A DNA stretch of 64,000 nucleotides from Streptomyces radicis (lineage in GTDB: Bacteria; Actinomycetota; Actinomycetes; Streptomycetales; Streptomycetaceae), in the NCBI RefSeq assembly GCF_003626575.1, contig NZ_RBDY01000004.1, positions 310,001-374,000 on the forward strand, read 5' to 3'. The stretch's first letter is position 1, and each line of letters begins with the position of its first letter. The notes under the pieces were generated by a model. That model ran no database searches and was not told the origin of the DNA. It was given only the letters and a program-made list of their open reading frames with translations. A program made the translations under genes and the position numbers. Positions 35,089-43,162 of this stretch are shown piece by piece.

Positions 35089-37495
35089 TGGGCCGATCGC
35101 CGTCGCCGAGGTGGGCGGCCAGACGGTGGGTCAGCGCGACGGCCCGCGGGTCGTCGAACGCGGTCAACAGGCTCAGCGCCTCTTCCCGAGCGGCACGAGC
35201 CTGCTCGTCCTCGCCGAGCGGGTCGAGCGCGGTGGCCAGGTGCGCCAGGGCGTTGGCGAGGCGCCACTGGGCATCGAGGTCGCGGTAGGTGACGATGGCG
35301 CGGCGGTGGAGGTCGGCGGCTTCGTCGAAGCGGCCGAGGGCTTGGCACGCTTCGCCCGCGCTGTCCAGGGCGGCGGCTTCACGGGCGCTGTCGCCGAGGC
35401 CGCGTTGCATGGCTGCTGACTCGTGGGCCAGTCGTAGGGCGGCCTCCGGGTTGCCCCGGGAGAGCTCGACGCGTGCTGACTCGGCCAGCCAGTGTGCCCG
35501 CCAGAGCTGGTTGTCCTCCTCCGCGGCGATGGACAGGGCGTCGGCGATCGCGCGAGCGGCCGCCTCGGGGTCGCCCGATGCGCGTCGGGCCCAGCTGAGC
35601 AGCCACAGCGCGTTGCCCTCGCCGGAGTGGTCCCCCAACTCGCGGAAGTCGGCCAGCGCGTGCTCGACGATCGCGCGGGCCTCCTCGGCGCGGCCGAGTT
35701 CGCACAGGGTTTCCGCGAGGTTGCCGCGCATCAGGGCCTTCCAGCGCCGGTCGTCGAGGTCGCGGAAGATCTCCACGGCTTCGGTGAAGTGGGCTTCCGC
35801 TTCGTCCAGTCGCCGACGACGGAGCCCGAGGAGACCGAGAGCGTTGACCGACACCGCCGTGCCGTGCCGATCGCCGATCCGCCGACGGATGGCCAGCGCG
35901 CCCCGGTGGCATTCCTCGGCCTCCTCCAGCCGCGAAGCCTGGAACGCCACCTTGCCCAGGTTCTCCAGCGCCTCCGCCTCCCCGATCTCCTCGCCCGACG
36001 CCCGCGCGGCGTCGAGGGCGATCCGGGCGGTGGTGCCCCAGGCGTCGAACGCGTTGTGGTGCATGTGGATCGCCCGCAACGCCACGGCCAGCCGCCACGC
36101 GATCCCGGGGAAGCCAGCGTCCGCGGCGACGCGGGTGGCGGCCACCAGGTTGGCGGACTCCGCCTGGTACCACCGGAACGCGGACTCGTAGTCGTCGAAG
36201 GTGAGCGCGGCCGCCGAGGCCGGGGCGTGGTCGTCGAGGGCGCAACGGTCGTGGGGCGCGATGGCCCGCTGCGCCGCGTCCGCCGTGCGCAGGTACCAGG
36301 CGAGAGCGCGCGCGAGGATGGCGGACCGGTCCGCTTCGCTCTCCTCCCGCCGCACCAGCTCGCGGGCGTACGCCCGCAGCAGGTCGTGGAGCTCATACCG
36401 CTCCCCCGGGCGCCGCTGAACCAGGTGGGCGCGGACCAGGGTCTCCAGCAGCGCACGAGCGCGGGCTGGCTCGAGGGCGGCGAGGCTGGCAACGGCCGCG
36501 AGCCCGAACTCGTTGCCCGGATGGAGCCCGAGCAGCCGGAACAGCCGGGCCGCGGGGGCGGGCAGCGCCCGGTAGGACCACTCGAACACGCTGCGCATCG
36601 CGTCGGTTCCCTCCTCAGGCCCTTCCTCGGGATCGGCGGTGAGTACGGTCCACCGTGCCGTCTCGTCGCGCAGCTCGTCGATCAACTCGCCCAGCGGCAT
36701 CGTCGGCCAGCCCGCCGCGCGTTCCGCGGCGATGCGCAACGCCAGCGGAAGCCCTCCGCACATCCGCGCCAGCTCCGTCAGGTCGGAGCCCTGGTCGCCG
36801 GGCCGGTCATCGGCTGTGGTGGCGCGCAGCAACGCGACGGCGTCCGTGGTCGGAAATGTCGTCACCCGCACGCGCACCGCGTCGTGCTGCGTCACCAGGG
36901 CGGTGAGGTCGTCGCGGCTGGTGATGAGCACCAGGGATGCGGCGGTTCCCGGCAGCAGCGGCCGTACATGAGCGCTGTCGGCGGCGTTGTCGAGGAAGAC
37001 CAGCATGCGGCGGTCCGCCATGAGGGAACGGAACAGGGTCTCCCGCCGGTCGCGCGCGGTCGGCACCTGCGTTGCGGACATGCCGAGGTCTTCCAGGAAA
37101 CGACCGAGGACCTCATCCGACGACATCGGGGAGTCGGCGGTGTAGCCACGCAGGTTGGCGTACAGCTCGCCGCCCGGGAAATACGACCGGATGGCATGGG
37201 CCCAGTGCAACGCGAGCGTGGTCTTGCCGACGCCAGCGGTACCCGTGATGACCGCCACGCGCGACGCGTGCGGCTCGGCGCCGTGATCCGCGATGAGGGT
37301 GCCCAGCCGGGACAGTTCTCGGGAGCGGTTGACGAAGTGCCGTATTCCTCCGCGGAGCTGGTGCGGGATCACCGCCGGGGGGCGCTCGGGGGGCTGATGA
37401 ATGTGCACCCCGCCGTCGATGTCCCGGGCCTGAACGACACTGTGCGCGGCGGTCCGGCCCTCGACCCGGTTGATGTGCCCCGACGTGTCGCCCAT
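35063..37495 (-). CDS. NB-ARC / TPR STAND-type ATPase
   Basis: An 810-residue signalling ATPase. The short N-terminus carries VVQARDIDGGVHIH, a motif often found before NB-ARC domains in actinobacteria. The NB-ARC domain (about 55-330) has Walker A GTAGVGKTT near 88, Walker B RRMLVFLDNA, sensor LVLITSRDD and the GLPLALRI motif. A winged-helix-like segment (MRSVFEWSYRAL, about 350-430) and about 7-8 TPR repeats (about 480-790) follow. Unlike AfsR/SARP regulators it has no N-terminal DNA-binding domain and no visible effector domain. It follows the DUF6879 gene by about 10 bases. Regulator or immune-type sensor are both possible. The start may be GTG 37501. Confidence 0.88.
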   Translation of the reverse strand: MGDTSGHINRVEGRTAAHSVVQARDIDGGVHIHQPPERPPAVIPHQLRGGIRHFVNRSRELSRLGTLIADHGAEPHASRVAVITGTAGVGKTTLALHWAHAIRSYFPGGELYANLRGYTADSPMSSDEVLGRFLEDLGMSATQVPTARDRRETLFRSLMADRRMLVFLDNAADSAHVRPLLPGTAASLVLITSRDDLTALVTQHDAVRVRVTTFPTTDAVALLRATTADDRPGDQGSDLTELARMCGGLPLALRIAAERAAGWPTMPLGELIDELRDETARWTVLTADPEEGPEEGTDAMRSVFEWSYRALPAPAARLFRLLGLHPGNEFGLAAVASLAALEPARARALLETLVRAHLVQRRPGERYELHDLLRAYARELVRREESEADRSAILARALAWYLRTADAAQRAIAPHDRCALDDHAPASAAALTFDDYESAFRWYQAESANLVAATRVAADAGFPGIAWRLAVALRAIHMHHNAFDAWGTTARIALDAARASGEEIGEAEALENLGKVAFQASRLEEAEECHRGALAIRRRIGDRHGTAVSVNALGLLGLRRRRLDEAEAHFTEAVEIFRDLDDRRWKALMRGNLAETLCELGRAEEARAIVEHALADFRELGDHSGEGNALWLLSWARRASGDPEAAARAIADALSIAAEEDNQLWRAHWLAESARVELSRGNPEAALRLAHESAAMQRGLGDSAREAAALDSAGEACQALGRFDEAADLHRRAIVTYRDLDAQWRLANALAHLATALDPLGEDEQARAAREEALSLLTAFDDPRAVALTHRLAAHLGDGDRPITPRARKQ

Positions 37496-37505
37496 CGCCA
37501 CATCG

Positions 37506-38120
37506 CTAGATCTGGGCCGGTGGAGGCGGCAGGTGCGCGACATGCTGGTCGAACCAGCCCGACAGCGGCTCCCCGGCCCGGAAAAGTTCCTCGATGAACG
37601 CCTGACACCGCACGATGAGGTCCGGGTCGACATATTTCCGCGCGGCTTCCAGCACGCCCCGCGCGTCGTAGACCGCCTCGTACATCACGCGGGAGCCGAG
37701 CGTGTAGATCTCCGGCAGCGGCCCGTCGACCTCGTACTCGGCGACCTTGTCCACGTCGATGACATGAACCGGGCCGCCGCACTCCTCCCGGATCCGCAGC
37801 GCGTGCAACTCCCACCACATGTAGGCGCTCAACGGCTCCTGGACCACCCGGATCCGCCGCGGCACGAACCCGCGCCGCTCGGCCTTGCGGTGGTACTCCG
37901 CCATGTCCGGCCGCCCTGCCTCCAGCAACCGCAGCGACTCCTCCCAGTCACCACGGGCGAACGCCTCCCAACTGTCGTAGCCGGGCTCCTGGAACGTCTG
38001 CTGACGCTCCATTTTCCAGAACCCCAGGTCAGCGCTGTGCCAGAAGTGTGCTTCGAAGTCGGCGTAGTAGGCGTCGAGCGGCATGAGCTCGCCTGTGGCG
38101 CCGTCCAGCAGGCTAGGCAT
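37506..38120 (-). CDS. DUF6879-family protein
   Basis: A 204-residue soluble protein with the features I associate with DUF6879: an N-terminal LMPLDAYYADFEAHFWH, central RRIRVVQEPLSAYMWWELHALRIREECG, then the short strand PVHVIDVDKVAEYEVDGPLPEIYTLG and C-terminal helices. In Streptomyces these proteins usually sit beside XRE-type regulators and DUF397 partners (WhiJ-like modules); here the partner is a STAND ATPase. It overlaps the upstream small gene by 8 bp. Biochemical activity is unknown; no HTH or catalytic motif is seen. Confidence 0.8.
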   Translation of the reverse strand: MPSLLDGATGELMPLDAYYADFEAHFWHSADLGFWKMERQQTFQEPGYDSWEAFARGDWEESLRLLEAGRPDMAEYHRKAERRGFVPRRIRVVQEPLSAYMWWELHALRIREECGGPVHVIDVDKVAEYEVDGPLPEIYTLGSRVMYEAVYDARGVLEAARKYVDPDLIVRCQAFIEELFRAGEPLSGWFDQHVAHLPPPPAQI

Positions 38121-38382
38121 CCGGGATGTCCGCCTTGGCCGCGATGATCGTCGCCCGCGGGATGATCACCAGCCGCTCACCGGGGTCGACGCTCACCCCC
38201 TCGGGCAGCCGTCCCTCGTAGGAGAGGGTCAGGTCGGTGCCGATCACGGCAACGTCCCCGTTGTCCAACTCCCAGACATCAGGGCAGCTCGCGTTCCCCG
38301 AGGTCTGCCCCAACTCATGCGAGGACTTCCCCCATCGCCGCGCGAACGCCGCCGCCGGATCAGCCTCCCACTTCTCGGCCAT
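38113..38382 (-). CDS. Small partner protein of the DUF6879 gene
   Basis: An 89-residue acidic protein starting at an ATG with a very strong GGAGGAGGAG Shine-Dalgarno. The core CPDVWELDNGDVAVIGTD and the end IIPRATIIAAKADIPDA match a small protein commonly encoded immediately before DUF6879 genes. It is the first gene of the three-gene operon. No catalytic residues are recognisable; a protein partner or antitoxin-like role is only a guess. The region 38383-38711 upstream holds no gene that I can support. Confidence 0.75.
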   Translation of the reverse strand: MAEKWEADPAAAFARRWGKSSHELGQTSGNASCPDVWELDNGDVAVIGTDLTLSYEGRLPEGVSVDPGERLVIIPRATIIAAKADIPDA

Positions 38383-38711
38383 GTCTCCTCCTCCAGTGCC
38401 GCGCGACCGCCGTCCCCAGCTCAGGGCGGGTTGACGACATCGCCCACCGTGTACGCCTGAACGTATGGTGTCACTCTCATCGATGGCAACCAGGCCTCTC
38501 CTTCAGCCATCTCCGCCCGCCTTTTCCGTCATGTGCGGCCTTACGGTTCGGTCGGCTTGACGGCTGTGTACTGGCGGCGCCCCGAAGAGCGCCGCGACGG
38601 GCGCGTCCCCGTGCTCGGTGCAAGAACGATCAGAGGCAGTCCGCCGTTGACCGGTCAGCGGATCAACTCCAGGACGAGCTCGCCGACCTCCCTGGTCACC
38701 ACGGCGTCGAA

Positions 38712-38810
38712 CCATGGCCCTTCAGAGGGCGGATAACGGCTTGCATCGGACTGAGCGACGTCGCCCTGTCCTTTGCAAGCGTTGCGAGCCCTCCGGGGCG
38801 GATGACAGCC
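38712..38810 (-). CRISPR. Second CRISPR-like remnant, two repeats
   Basis: The unit at 38781-38810 differs from the first array's intact repeat at two positions. A decayed unit (GGCCCTTCAGAGGGCGGATAA region, about 38712-38742) lies about 68 bases to its left, leaving a spacer of about 38 bases. The 35 bp to the right (38811-38845) match the flank of the first array with one change, so repeat plus flank agree at 62 of 65 positions. This shared flank is the best evidence that it is a leader. The array is too short to be certain. Confidence 0.45.
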
Positions 38811-38851
38811 CCGAGGGTAAAGCCGCTGGTCAGGGGGTGCCTGGGACCGCC

Positions 38852-39007
38852 GAACCGGTCCGTGAGCAGCGCGTCGCCACCCTGGCCGCGGCCTACGCAC
38901 GGCACCCCCAACGGTTCAACCGACGGCCGGGGCCGCCACGCGTCCCCCGCCAGGCGTGGATCAACGACCCCACCAAGCGCCGCCAACCCGAGCAACACCG
39001 TTCATAG
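38852..39007 (+). pseudogene. C-terminal fragment of an IS3-like transposase
   Basis: In frame from 38852 to the stop at 39005-39007 the sequence reads EQRVATLAAAYARHPQRF, then RRPGPPRVP and QAWINDPTK. This pattern (AYxxHPERF, then PPxxPxxAWIN) is the end of IS3-family integrase-type transposases. The catalytic DDE part is absent and no inverted repeat was identified, so this is a fragment left by an insertion or rearrangement. It begins almost directly at the end of the CRISPR-like flank. Confidence 0.5.
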
Positions 39008-39644
39008 CTTGACAGGTTGTGGAGAGGACGTCTCCGATCTCCGGAATGACGTTCGGATATGGTCATGGCACATCAGAGAAGTCGACTCATGACCTACGGA
39101 ATGATCATGTCCGCACCCCCACGAAGTCGACGAAGCGACTACGCGGAAGTCTCCCTGCTGGCCAGCAACGGGTGGTCCTACGATCAGGCCGGGCCCTGGC
39201 TGGCCGCACAGGCGGGCACGGCTCTTCGCAACGGCTCGCACCCGAGCCGGTAACCGTCCCCGACACCGCGGACCTCATCGTGGATTCCCTCGTGCCAGAG
39301 GATCCGCGAGGGAACATCGCGAGGTGGTCGCCCGACCGCCCCGCCGAACCGGAAACGCTCCTCATGCTGAACTCGACCACGCACGCACCGGCACAGGAGG
39401 CCGACGACCTCACCCGGCGCCGGTCCATCGCACCCACCGCCGGCGCCGGATCACTCCCCCACCGGAGCGAGACCACTTCACCACCCAACAGGGCGGCCGC
39501 TTCAGCGCCATCGCCGTTCGACGACCCGTCAGGCGTTGACATCCTCGCCCCCTTACCCCGGCGGACCTCCCGTTCCGTCCCCGATGGCCGACCGACTCCC
39601 CCACCAACCGCGAACAGGCCAGCTCGGAACGGCGGTTCGAGCAC
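39008..39644. other. Intergenic stretch without a supported gene
   Basis: Frames here are open on both strands but give low-complexity, family-less sequences without a ribosome-binding site. A locally AT-richer part at 39045-39110 has an inverted repeat GGTCATG (39062-39068) / CATGACC (39088-39094) around AGTCGACT, and repeated CGGAATGA words. It could be a regulatory region or an element scar. Confidence 0.4.
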
Positions 39645-40907
39645 GTGAGATCCAGGTTCGACCCCGTGACCGTCACCGCGCTGGCGGTCGCCGTGGTCTC
39701 CATCTCGGCCACCGCTCCCCTCACAGCCCAAGCGACCGCCTCACCTCTCGCCATGGCCTTCTGGCGCAACGCGCTGGGATTCGCCACGCTCGGAGTGCTC
39801 CTGCTGGTCCTGCGACGCCGTGAAGCCGCGCGCGTCGCACGCCGCGAGCGCGCCCTGCTCCGCCGGGAACAGTGGCGGCCCATGGTGTTCAGCTTCCTCG
39901 CGGCCACCTCACTCGCTCTTCATTTCGCCGCTTTCATGACGAGCACGCGGATGACCACGGTCGCGATATCCACTGCACTGGTGGCGACCCAGCCGGTCTG
40001 GCAGGCCCTCATTGCCGCGGGTCAGGGCATCAGGTTCGCCCGGAGAACCTGGATGGGCCTGGTCATCGCCGTCGTGGGGGCCTTCGCGGCCGCCGGCCCC
40101 GACATCCAGTCCGGCGGTACGGCGCTGCTGGGCGATCTGCTGGCCCTCGCCGGAGCCGTGACCAGCGCCGGCTACGCCGCCCTGAGCCAGAAGGCACGCG
40201 CCGACCTCAGCACGCCCTTGTACTCGACGGTGACATCGCTGATCTGCGGCCTGGAACTCCTCATCGTCTGCTGGCTGGCCGGTATACCCCTGACCGGCTT
40301 CGACCAGAGCACGCAGCTCTCACTGCTCGGCTTGCTCATTCTGCCCCAACTCCTGGGGCTCGGCGCCATGAACTTCGCCCTCGGCAGGACATCGGCGACC
40401 ACGATGAGCACCGTCCTCCTTCTGGAGACTCCGGTGGCCGCCCTCGCCGCCTGGTGGTTGATGGGGCAGAGCGTCGAACCAGCGGCCCTGCCGGGGCTCC
40501 TGCTGATCATCATCGGCGTCACGGTCGTGGTGCGAGGCGGCGACGGGGAGCCCGCGGTGAGACGTCGCGGAAGACACCGCCGGGGCGCACCGCTGCCGAG
40601 TCAGGCCCCCAGGGCATCTCAACCGCCGCCACGGGTGGGGGTGAGCGCGCCCGCCACGCCGACGGCGGCCTTCGCGTACTCCGGGCCGGTATCAGCGGCG
40701 CCAGGGACCGTGACCCGCCGTTCCTGGCCGAGCACTGGCGCGGAAGGAACGGAGGCGGACGAGGACGAGAGCCCGACGCTCACCTTCTTCCACCACGGCG
40801 CCGGGGCGTTCGACAGCCTGTATACCTCCAGGCACCCGGAACATGAGCCGCCGCCTCTCGACCAGCCCACGGTGGAGATACGGCCGAACGGTCGCCGGGG
40901 CCCATGA
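39645..40907 (+). CDS. EamA/DMT-superfamily transporter with long C-terminal tail
   Basis: A 420-residue membrane protein. The first 305 residues form the ten-helix EamA pattern in two halves (FWRNALGFATLGVLLLVL, LALHFAAFMTSTRMTTVAIST, WMGLVIAVVGAFAAAG, LLETPVAALAAWWLMGQ, LPGLLLIIIGVTVVV). These are small-metabolite exporters or importers. The remaining 115 residues are hydrophilic and Pro/Arg-rich, longer than usual, and end after TFFHHGAGAFDSLY. This tail is encoded opposite the end of the hydrolase gene, so one of the two 3' ends may not be what it seems. The GTG start has only a weak ribosome site. Confidence 0.85.
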   Translation: MRSRFDPVTVTALAVAVVSISATAPLTAQATASPLAMAFWRNALGFATLGVLLLVLRRREAARVARRERALLRREQWRPMVFSFLAATSLALHFAAFMTSTRMTTVAISTALVATQPVWQALIAAGQGIRFARRTWMGLVIAVVGAFAAAGPDIQSGGTALLGDLLALAGAVTSAGYAALSQKARADLSTPLYSTVTSLICGLELLIVCWLAGIPLTGFDQSTQLSLLGLLILPQLLGLGAMNFALGRTSATTMSTVLLLETPVAALAAWWLMGQSVEPAALPGLLLIIIGVTVVVRGGDGEPAVRRRGRHRRGAPLPSQAPRASQPPPRVGVSAPATPTAAFAYSGPVSAAPGTVTRRSWPSTGAEGTEADEDESPTLTFFHHGAGAFDSLYTSRHPEHEPPPLDQPTVEIRPNGRRGP

Positions 40908-42592
40908 TCCGCGTCCACGCCATCGAGAACAGGCTCGCCGACGGCGAGCGGCCCGGCTTGTGGGGCGGGCGGCCGGGTGGTGCCAGGCGGTACGGCGCAG
41001 ACGGTGCCGTTGGCGGGGAGGGTCCCGTCGATGAGCGCGGCGTCCACCGCGTCGTCGACGCACGGGCCACTGGTGCGGTACGAGGTGTGGCCCACGCCCT
41101 CGCGGGTGAGCAGCACCGCGCCCTCCAGGCGCTCGGTCATGGCCTCGGCCCAGTGGTGCGGCGAGACGTTGTCCAGGCGGCCGCCGACCACCAGGATCGG
41201 CGGGGCGCCCGCGCCGGTGAGCTCACGCGTGAACCGGTCCTCGTTGTCGACGGGCCACAGCGCGCAGTTGAGGGCACTGTAGGCGGCCCGGCCGCCGAGC
41301 CGTTCGCCGCGTTCGGCGATCCTCTTCGCCGCGGCACGATGCTCGGACAGTCTGCCCAGCTCCGGCCAGTCGGCGCACCGGACGCCGGTGTGCGGCTCCT
41401 GGAGGATCGCGAGCGGACCGCCGAACGGCGCCACCGTGACGTTCGCGACCATGAAGTGCAGGAACGTGCCGTCGCCCTGCTGCGCGCCGAGCAGCCCCGC
41501 CGTGAGCGTGGGCCAGAGCACCCGGTGGCCCGCGGCGGCCCGCACTCCCTCGAGCGCCATCGCGCCGTCGAGCGTGCCGCCCGGCGTGAGCCCTTCGACC
41601 GGCGGGACCTCCAGCGGCTCCTCCTCCAGGTCGGCGATCAGGGCGTCGAACGCTGCCTCCGGGTCACCGCCGCCGAAGGCGCACACCTCCACACCCTCGG
41701 CGCGGCACGTCTCGAACCAGGCGTCGAGCGTCTCCTCGTTGGACACCGCGACGTCGTCGAGGAGCCGCAGCGGGTCGTTCTGCCAGAGGTCGGTGTCGAC
41801 CGGGGCGTCGATCACCATCCGGCGGACGCGGTCAGGGAACAGCGTGGCGTACATGGGCCCCACGACCGTGCCGTAGGACGCGCCGTAGAAGGTGATCCGC
41901 TCCTCGCCGAGCGCGGCGCGCACCTGGTCCAGGTCCCGGGCCACGTTGTCCGTGGACAGGCTCGCCAGGAACTCGGGGCTCTGGTGGTCAAGGCAGCCCT
42001 CCGTGAAGGTGCGGGCGTCGAGAAGAAGCCTGCCGAACGGCTTCCCACCGGGGATGGCCGGGTCGCGGTCCTCGGTCGCCTGCTCGGCCCGCTGCGCGTC
42101 GGTGAGGCAGCGCACGGCGCCGGACTCACCGACGCCGCGCGGGTCCACGCCGACGACGTCGAACCGGGCGACGACGTCGGGTGAGTACGGGCCCGCGCCG
42201 TTGGCGGCGTCGATGGAGGCGACCGTCTCGGTGGCCGGTACGCCCGGGCCGCCCGGGTTGATGAACAGGCTGCCGATACGTCGGTCCGGATCGGTGGCAC
42301 GGTGGCGGGTCACGGCGAGCGGGATCCGCTCGCCTTCGGGGTCGGTGTACTCCAGCGGTACCTCGACGGTGGCGCAGTCCAGGCCGGTCCCGCACTCCTC
42401 CCAGTCGACCGGGTCGGGGAAGGACGCGGGCACGGACGGGCCGGAGACGGCGGCCGGGTCCTCCGGCGTCGCCGTCGCGGCCGTGCCGCTCCCGCCCGCG
42501 AGCCAGGTCAGGGCCAGCGCCGCGGCGGCCGGTACGGCAGCGATCCGTAGGGATACCGGGGACACTCGGGCCTGGCGGGGTGGAAGGGGCAT
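40619..42592 (-). CDS. Secreted alpha/beta hydrolase, S33/TAP-like
   Basis: A 657-residue exported hydrolase of the tripeptidyl aminopeptidase (SlpD/TAP) type. The signal sequence has IAAVPAAAALALTWLAGGSG. The core includes the oxyanion HG-like strand FINPGGPG, VGVDPRGVGESG, the nucleophile motif FYGASYGTVVG, and the C-terminal TAP-like domain PPILVVGGRLDNVSPHHWA ... GVGHTSY with Asp and His of the triad. Relatives usually stop soon after DGTLPANGTVC; here the frame runs another 115 or so residues of low similarity, antisense to the transporter tail. The natural stop may have been lost. ATG 42592 is a tentative start. Confidence 0.88.
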   Translation of the reverse strand: MPLPPRQARVSPVSLRIAAVPAAAALALTWLAGGSGTAATATPEDPAAVSGPSVPASFPDPVDWEECGTGLDCATVEVPLEYTDPEGERIPLAVTRHRATDPDRRIGSLFINPGGPGVPATETVASIDAANGAGPYSPDVVARFDVVGVDPRGVGESGAVRCLTDAQRAEQATEDRDPAIPGGKPFGRLLLDARTFTEGCLDHQSPEFLASLSTDNVARDLDQVRAALGEERITFYGASYGTVVGPMYATLFPDRVRRMVIDAPVDTDLWQNDPLRLLDDVAVSNEETLDAWFETCRAEGVEVCAFGGGDPEAAFDALIADLEEEPLEVPPVEGLTPGGTLDGAMALEGVRAAAGHRVLWPTLTAGLLGAQQGDGTFLHFMVANVTVAPFGGPLAILQEPHTGVRCADWPELGRLSEHRAAAKRIAERGERLGGRAAYSALNCALWPVDNEDRFTRELTGAGAPPILVVGGRLDNVSPHHWAEAMTERLEGAVLLTREGVGHTSYRTSGPCVDDAVDAALIDGTLPANGTVCAVPPGTTRPPAPQAGPLAVGEPVLDGVDADHGPRRPFGRISTVGWSRGGGSCSGCLEVYRLSNAPAPWWKKVSVGLSSSSASVPSAPVLGQERRVTVPGAADTGPEYAKAAVGVAGALTPTRGGG

Positions 42593-42699
42593 GGCATCGA
42601 CGCTAGGCGGGCCCCCCGACGCCGACATCCGCCGCGGGGTCGAGGCCATGAGACGAAAGTCGTAGTGCGTGCCGGTGTCCCCCGTCTTGGCCCGGTCCC

Positions 42700-42855
42700 G
42701 TGGACGACCTGAGGCGCTGCCACCGACGCACCTCCATGGACCTCATCGCCCAGGCGGGCGAGGAACCACGAGTCCTCCACGCGCGCCTGCGCCAGCTCGT
42801 CGAGCTGGCGGTTCGGGGACTCAGCGGCAGCGGGCAGCGGGGGAGACCGCGATGA
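42700..42855 (+). CDS. Small ORF (51 aa), unknown
   Basis: A GTG-started ORF reading MDDLRRCHRRTSMDLIAQAG and then EEPRVLHARLRQLVELAVRGL, predicted helical. Its stop overlaps the ATG of the next gene (ATGA), which argues for real translation. It resembles the C-terminal helices of a small regulator, perhaps a truncated one; the frame stays open upstream to a stop at 42604. No family recognised. Confidence 0.4.
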   Translation: MDDLRRCHRRTSMDLIAQAGEEPRVLHARLRQLVELAVRGLSGSGQRGRPR

Positions 42856-43103
42856 CCACAGGGCCCGGCTTCCTCCTGAGCCTGCTCGCGGGCGTTCTCG
42901 CCGCCAACGCCACCCCTCACTTCATCCGGGGCATCACCAAGAAGCGCTTCCCGACCCCCTTCGGCGACGGGCCGCTGATCAATCTGGTCGCGGGCTGGGC
43001 GATGTATGTCGCCGCCTCGACCGGCGTGCTGGCGATGGGCGTGTTCCACGCCACCACAGGCGCGTTCGGCAAGGGACGGCCTCCCGCACAAGGCGGCACC
43101 TGA
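42852..43103 (+). CDS. Small conserved membrane protein
   Basis: An 83-residue protein with two hydrophobic helices (FLLSLLAGVLAANATPHFI and LINLVAGWAMYVAASTGVLAMGVF) separated by a basic loop GITKKRFPTPFGDGP. The NATPHF...GI motif recurs in small actinobacterial membrane proteins of unknown function. GGGGGAGACC precedes the ATG, which overlaps the stop of the 51-residue ORF. Confidence 0.75.
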   Translation: MTTGPGFLLSLLAGVLAANATPHFIRGITKKRFPTPFGDGPLINLVAGWAMYVAASTGVLAMGVFHATTGAFGKGRPPAQGGT

Positions 43104-43162
43104 CACGGGGCACGGGCCGCGTTCGCGCTCGGCCGCCTCGCGGCGGATCAGGGGGTGGCGGA

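Noticed and set aside
39019..39648. ORFs of about 200 codons on both strands before the transporter
   Set aside because: No family resemblance, no Shine-Dalgarno, composition typical of chance GC-rich frames.
33314..42600. A second copy of the tRNA-Arg 3' end as the far attachment site of the island
   Set aside because: Read by eye and not found inside the window; it may lie elsewhere or be lost.
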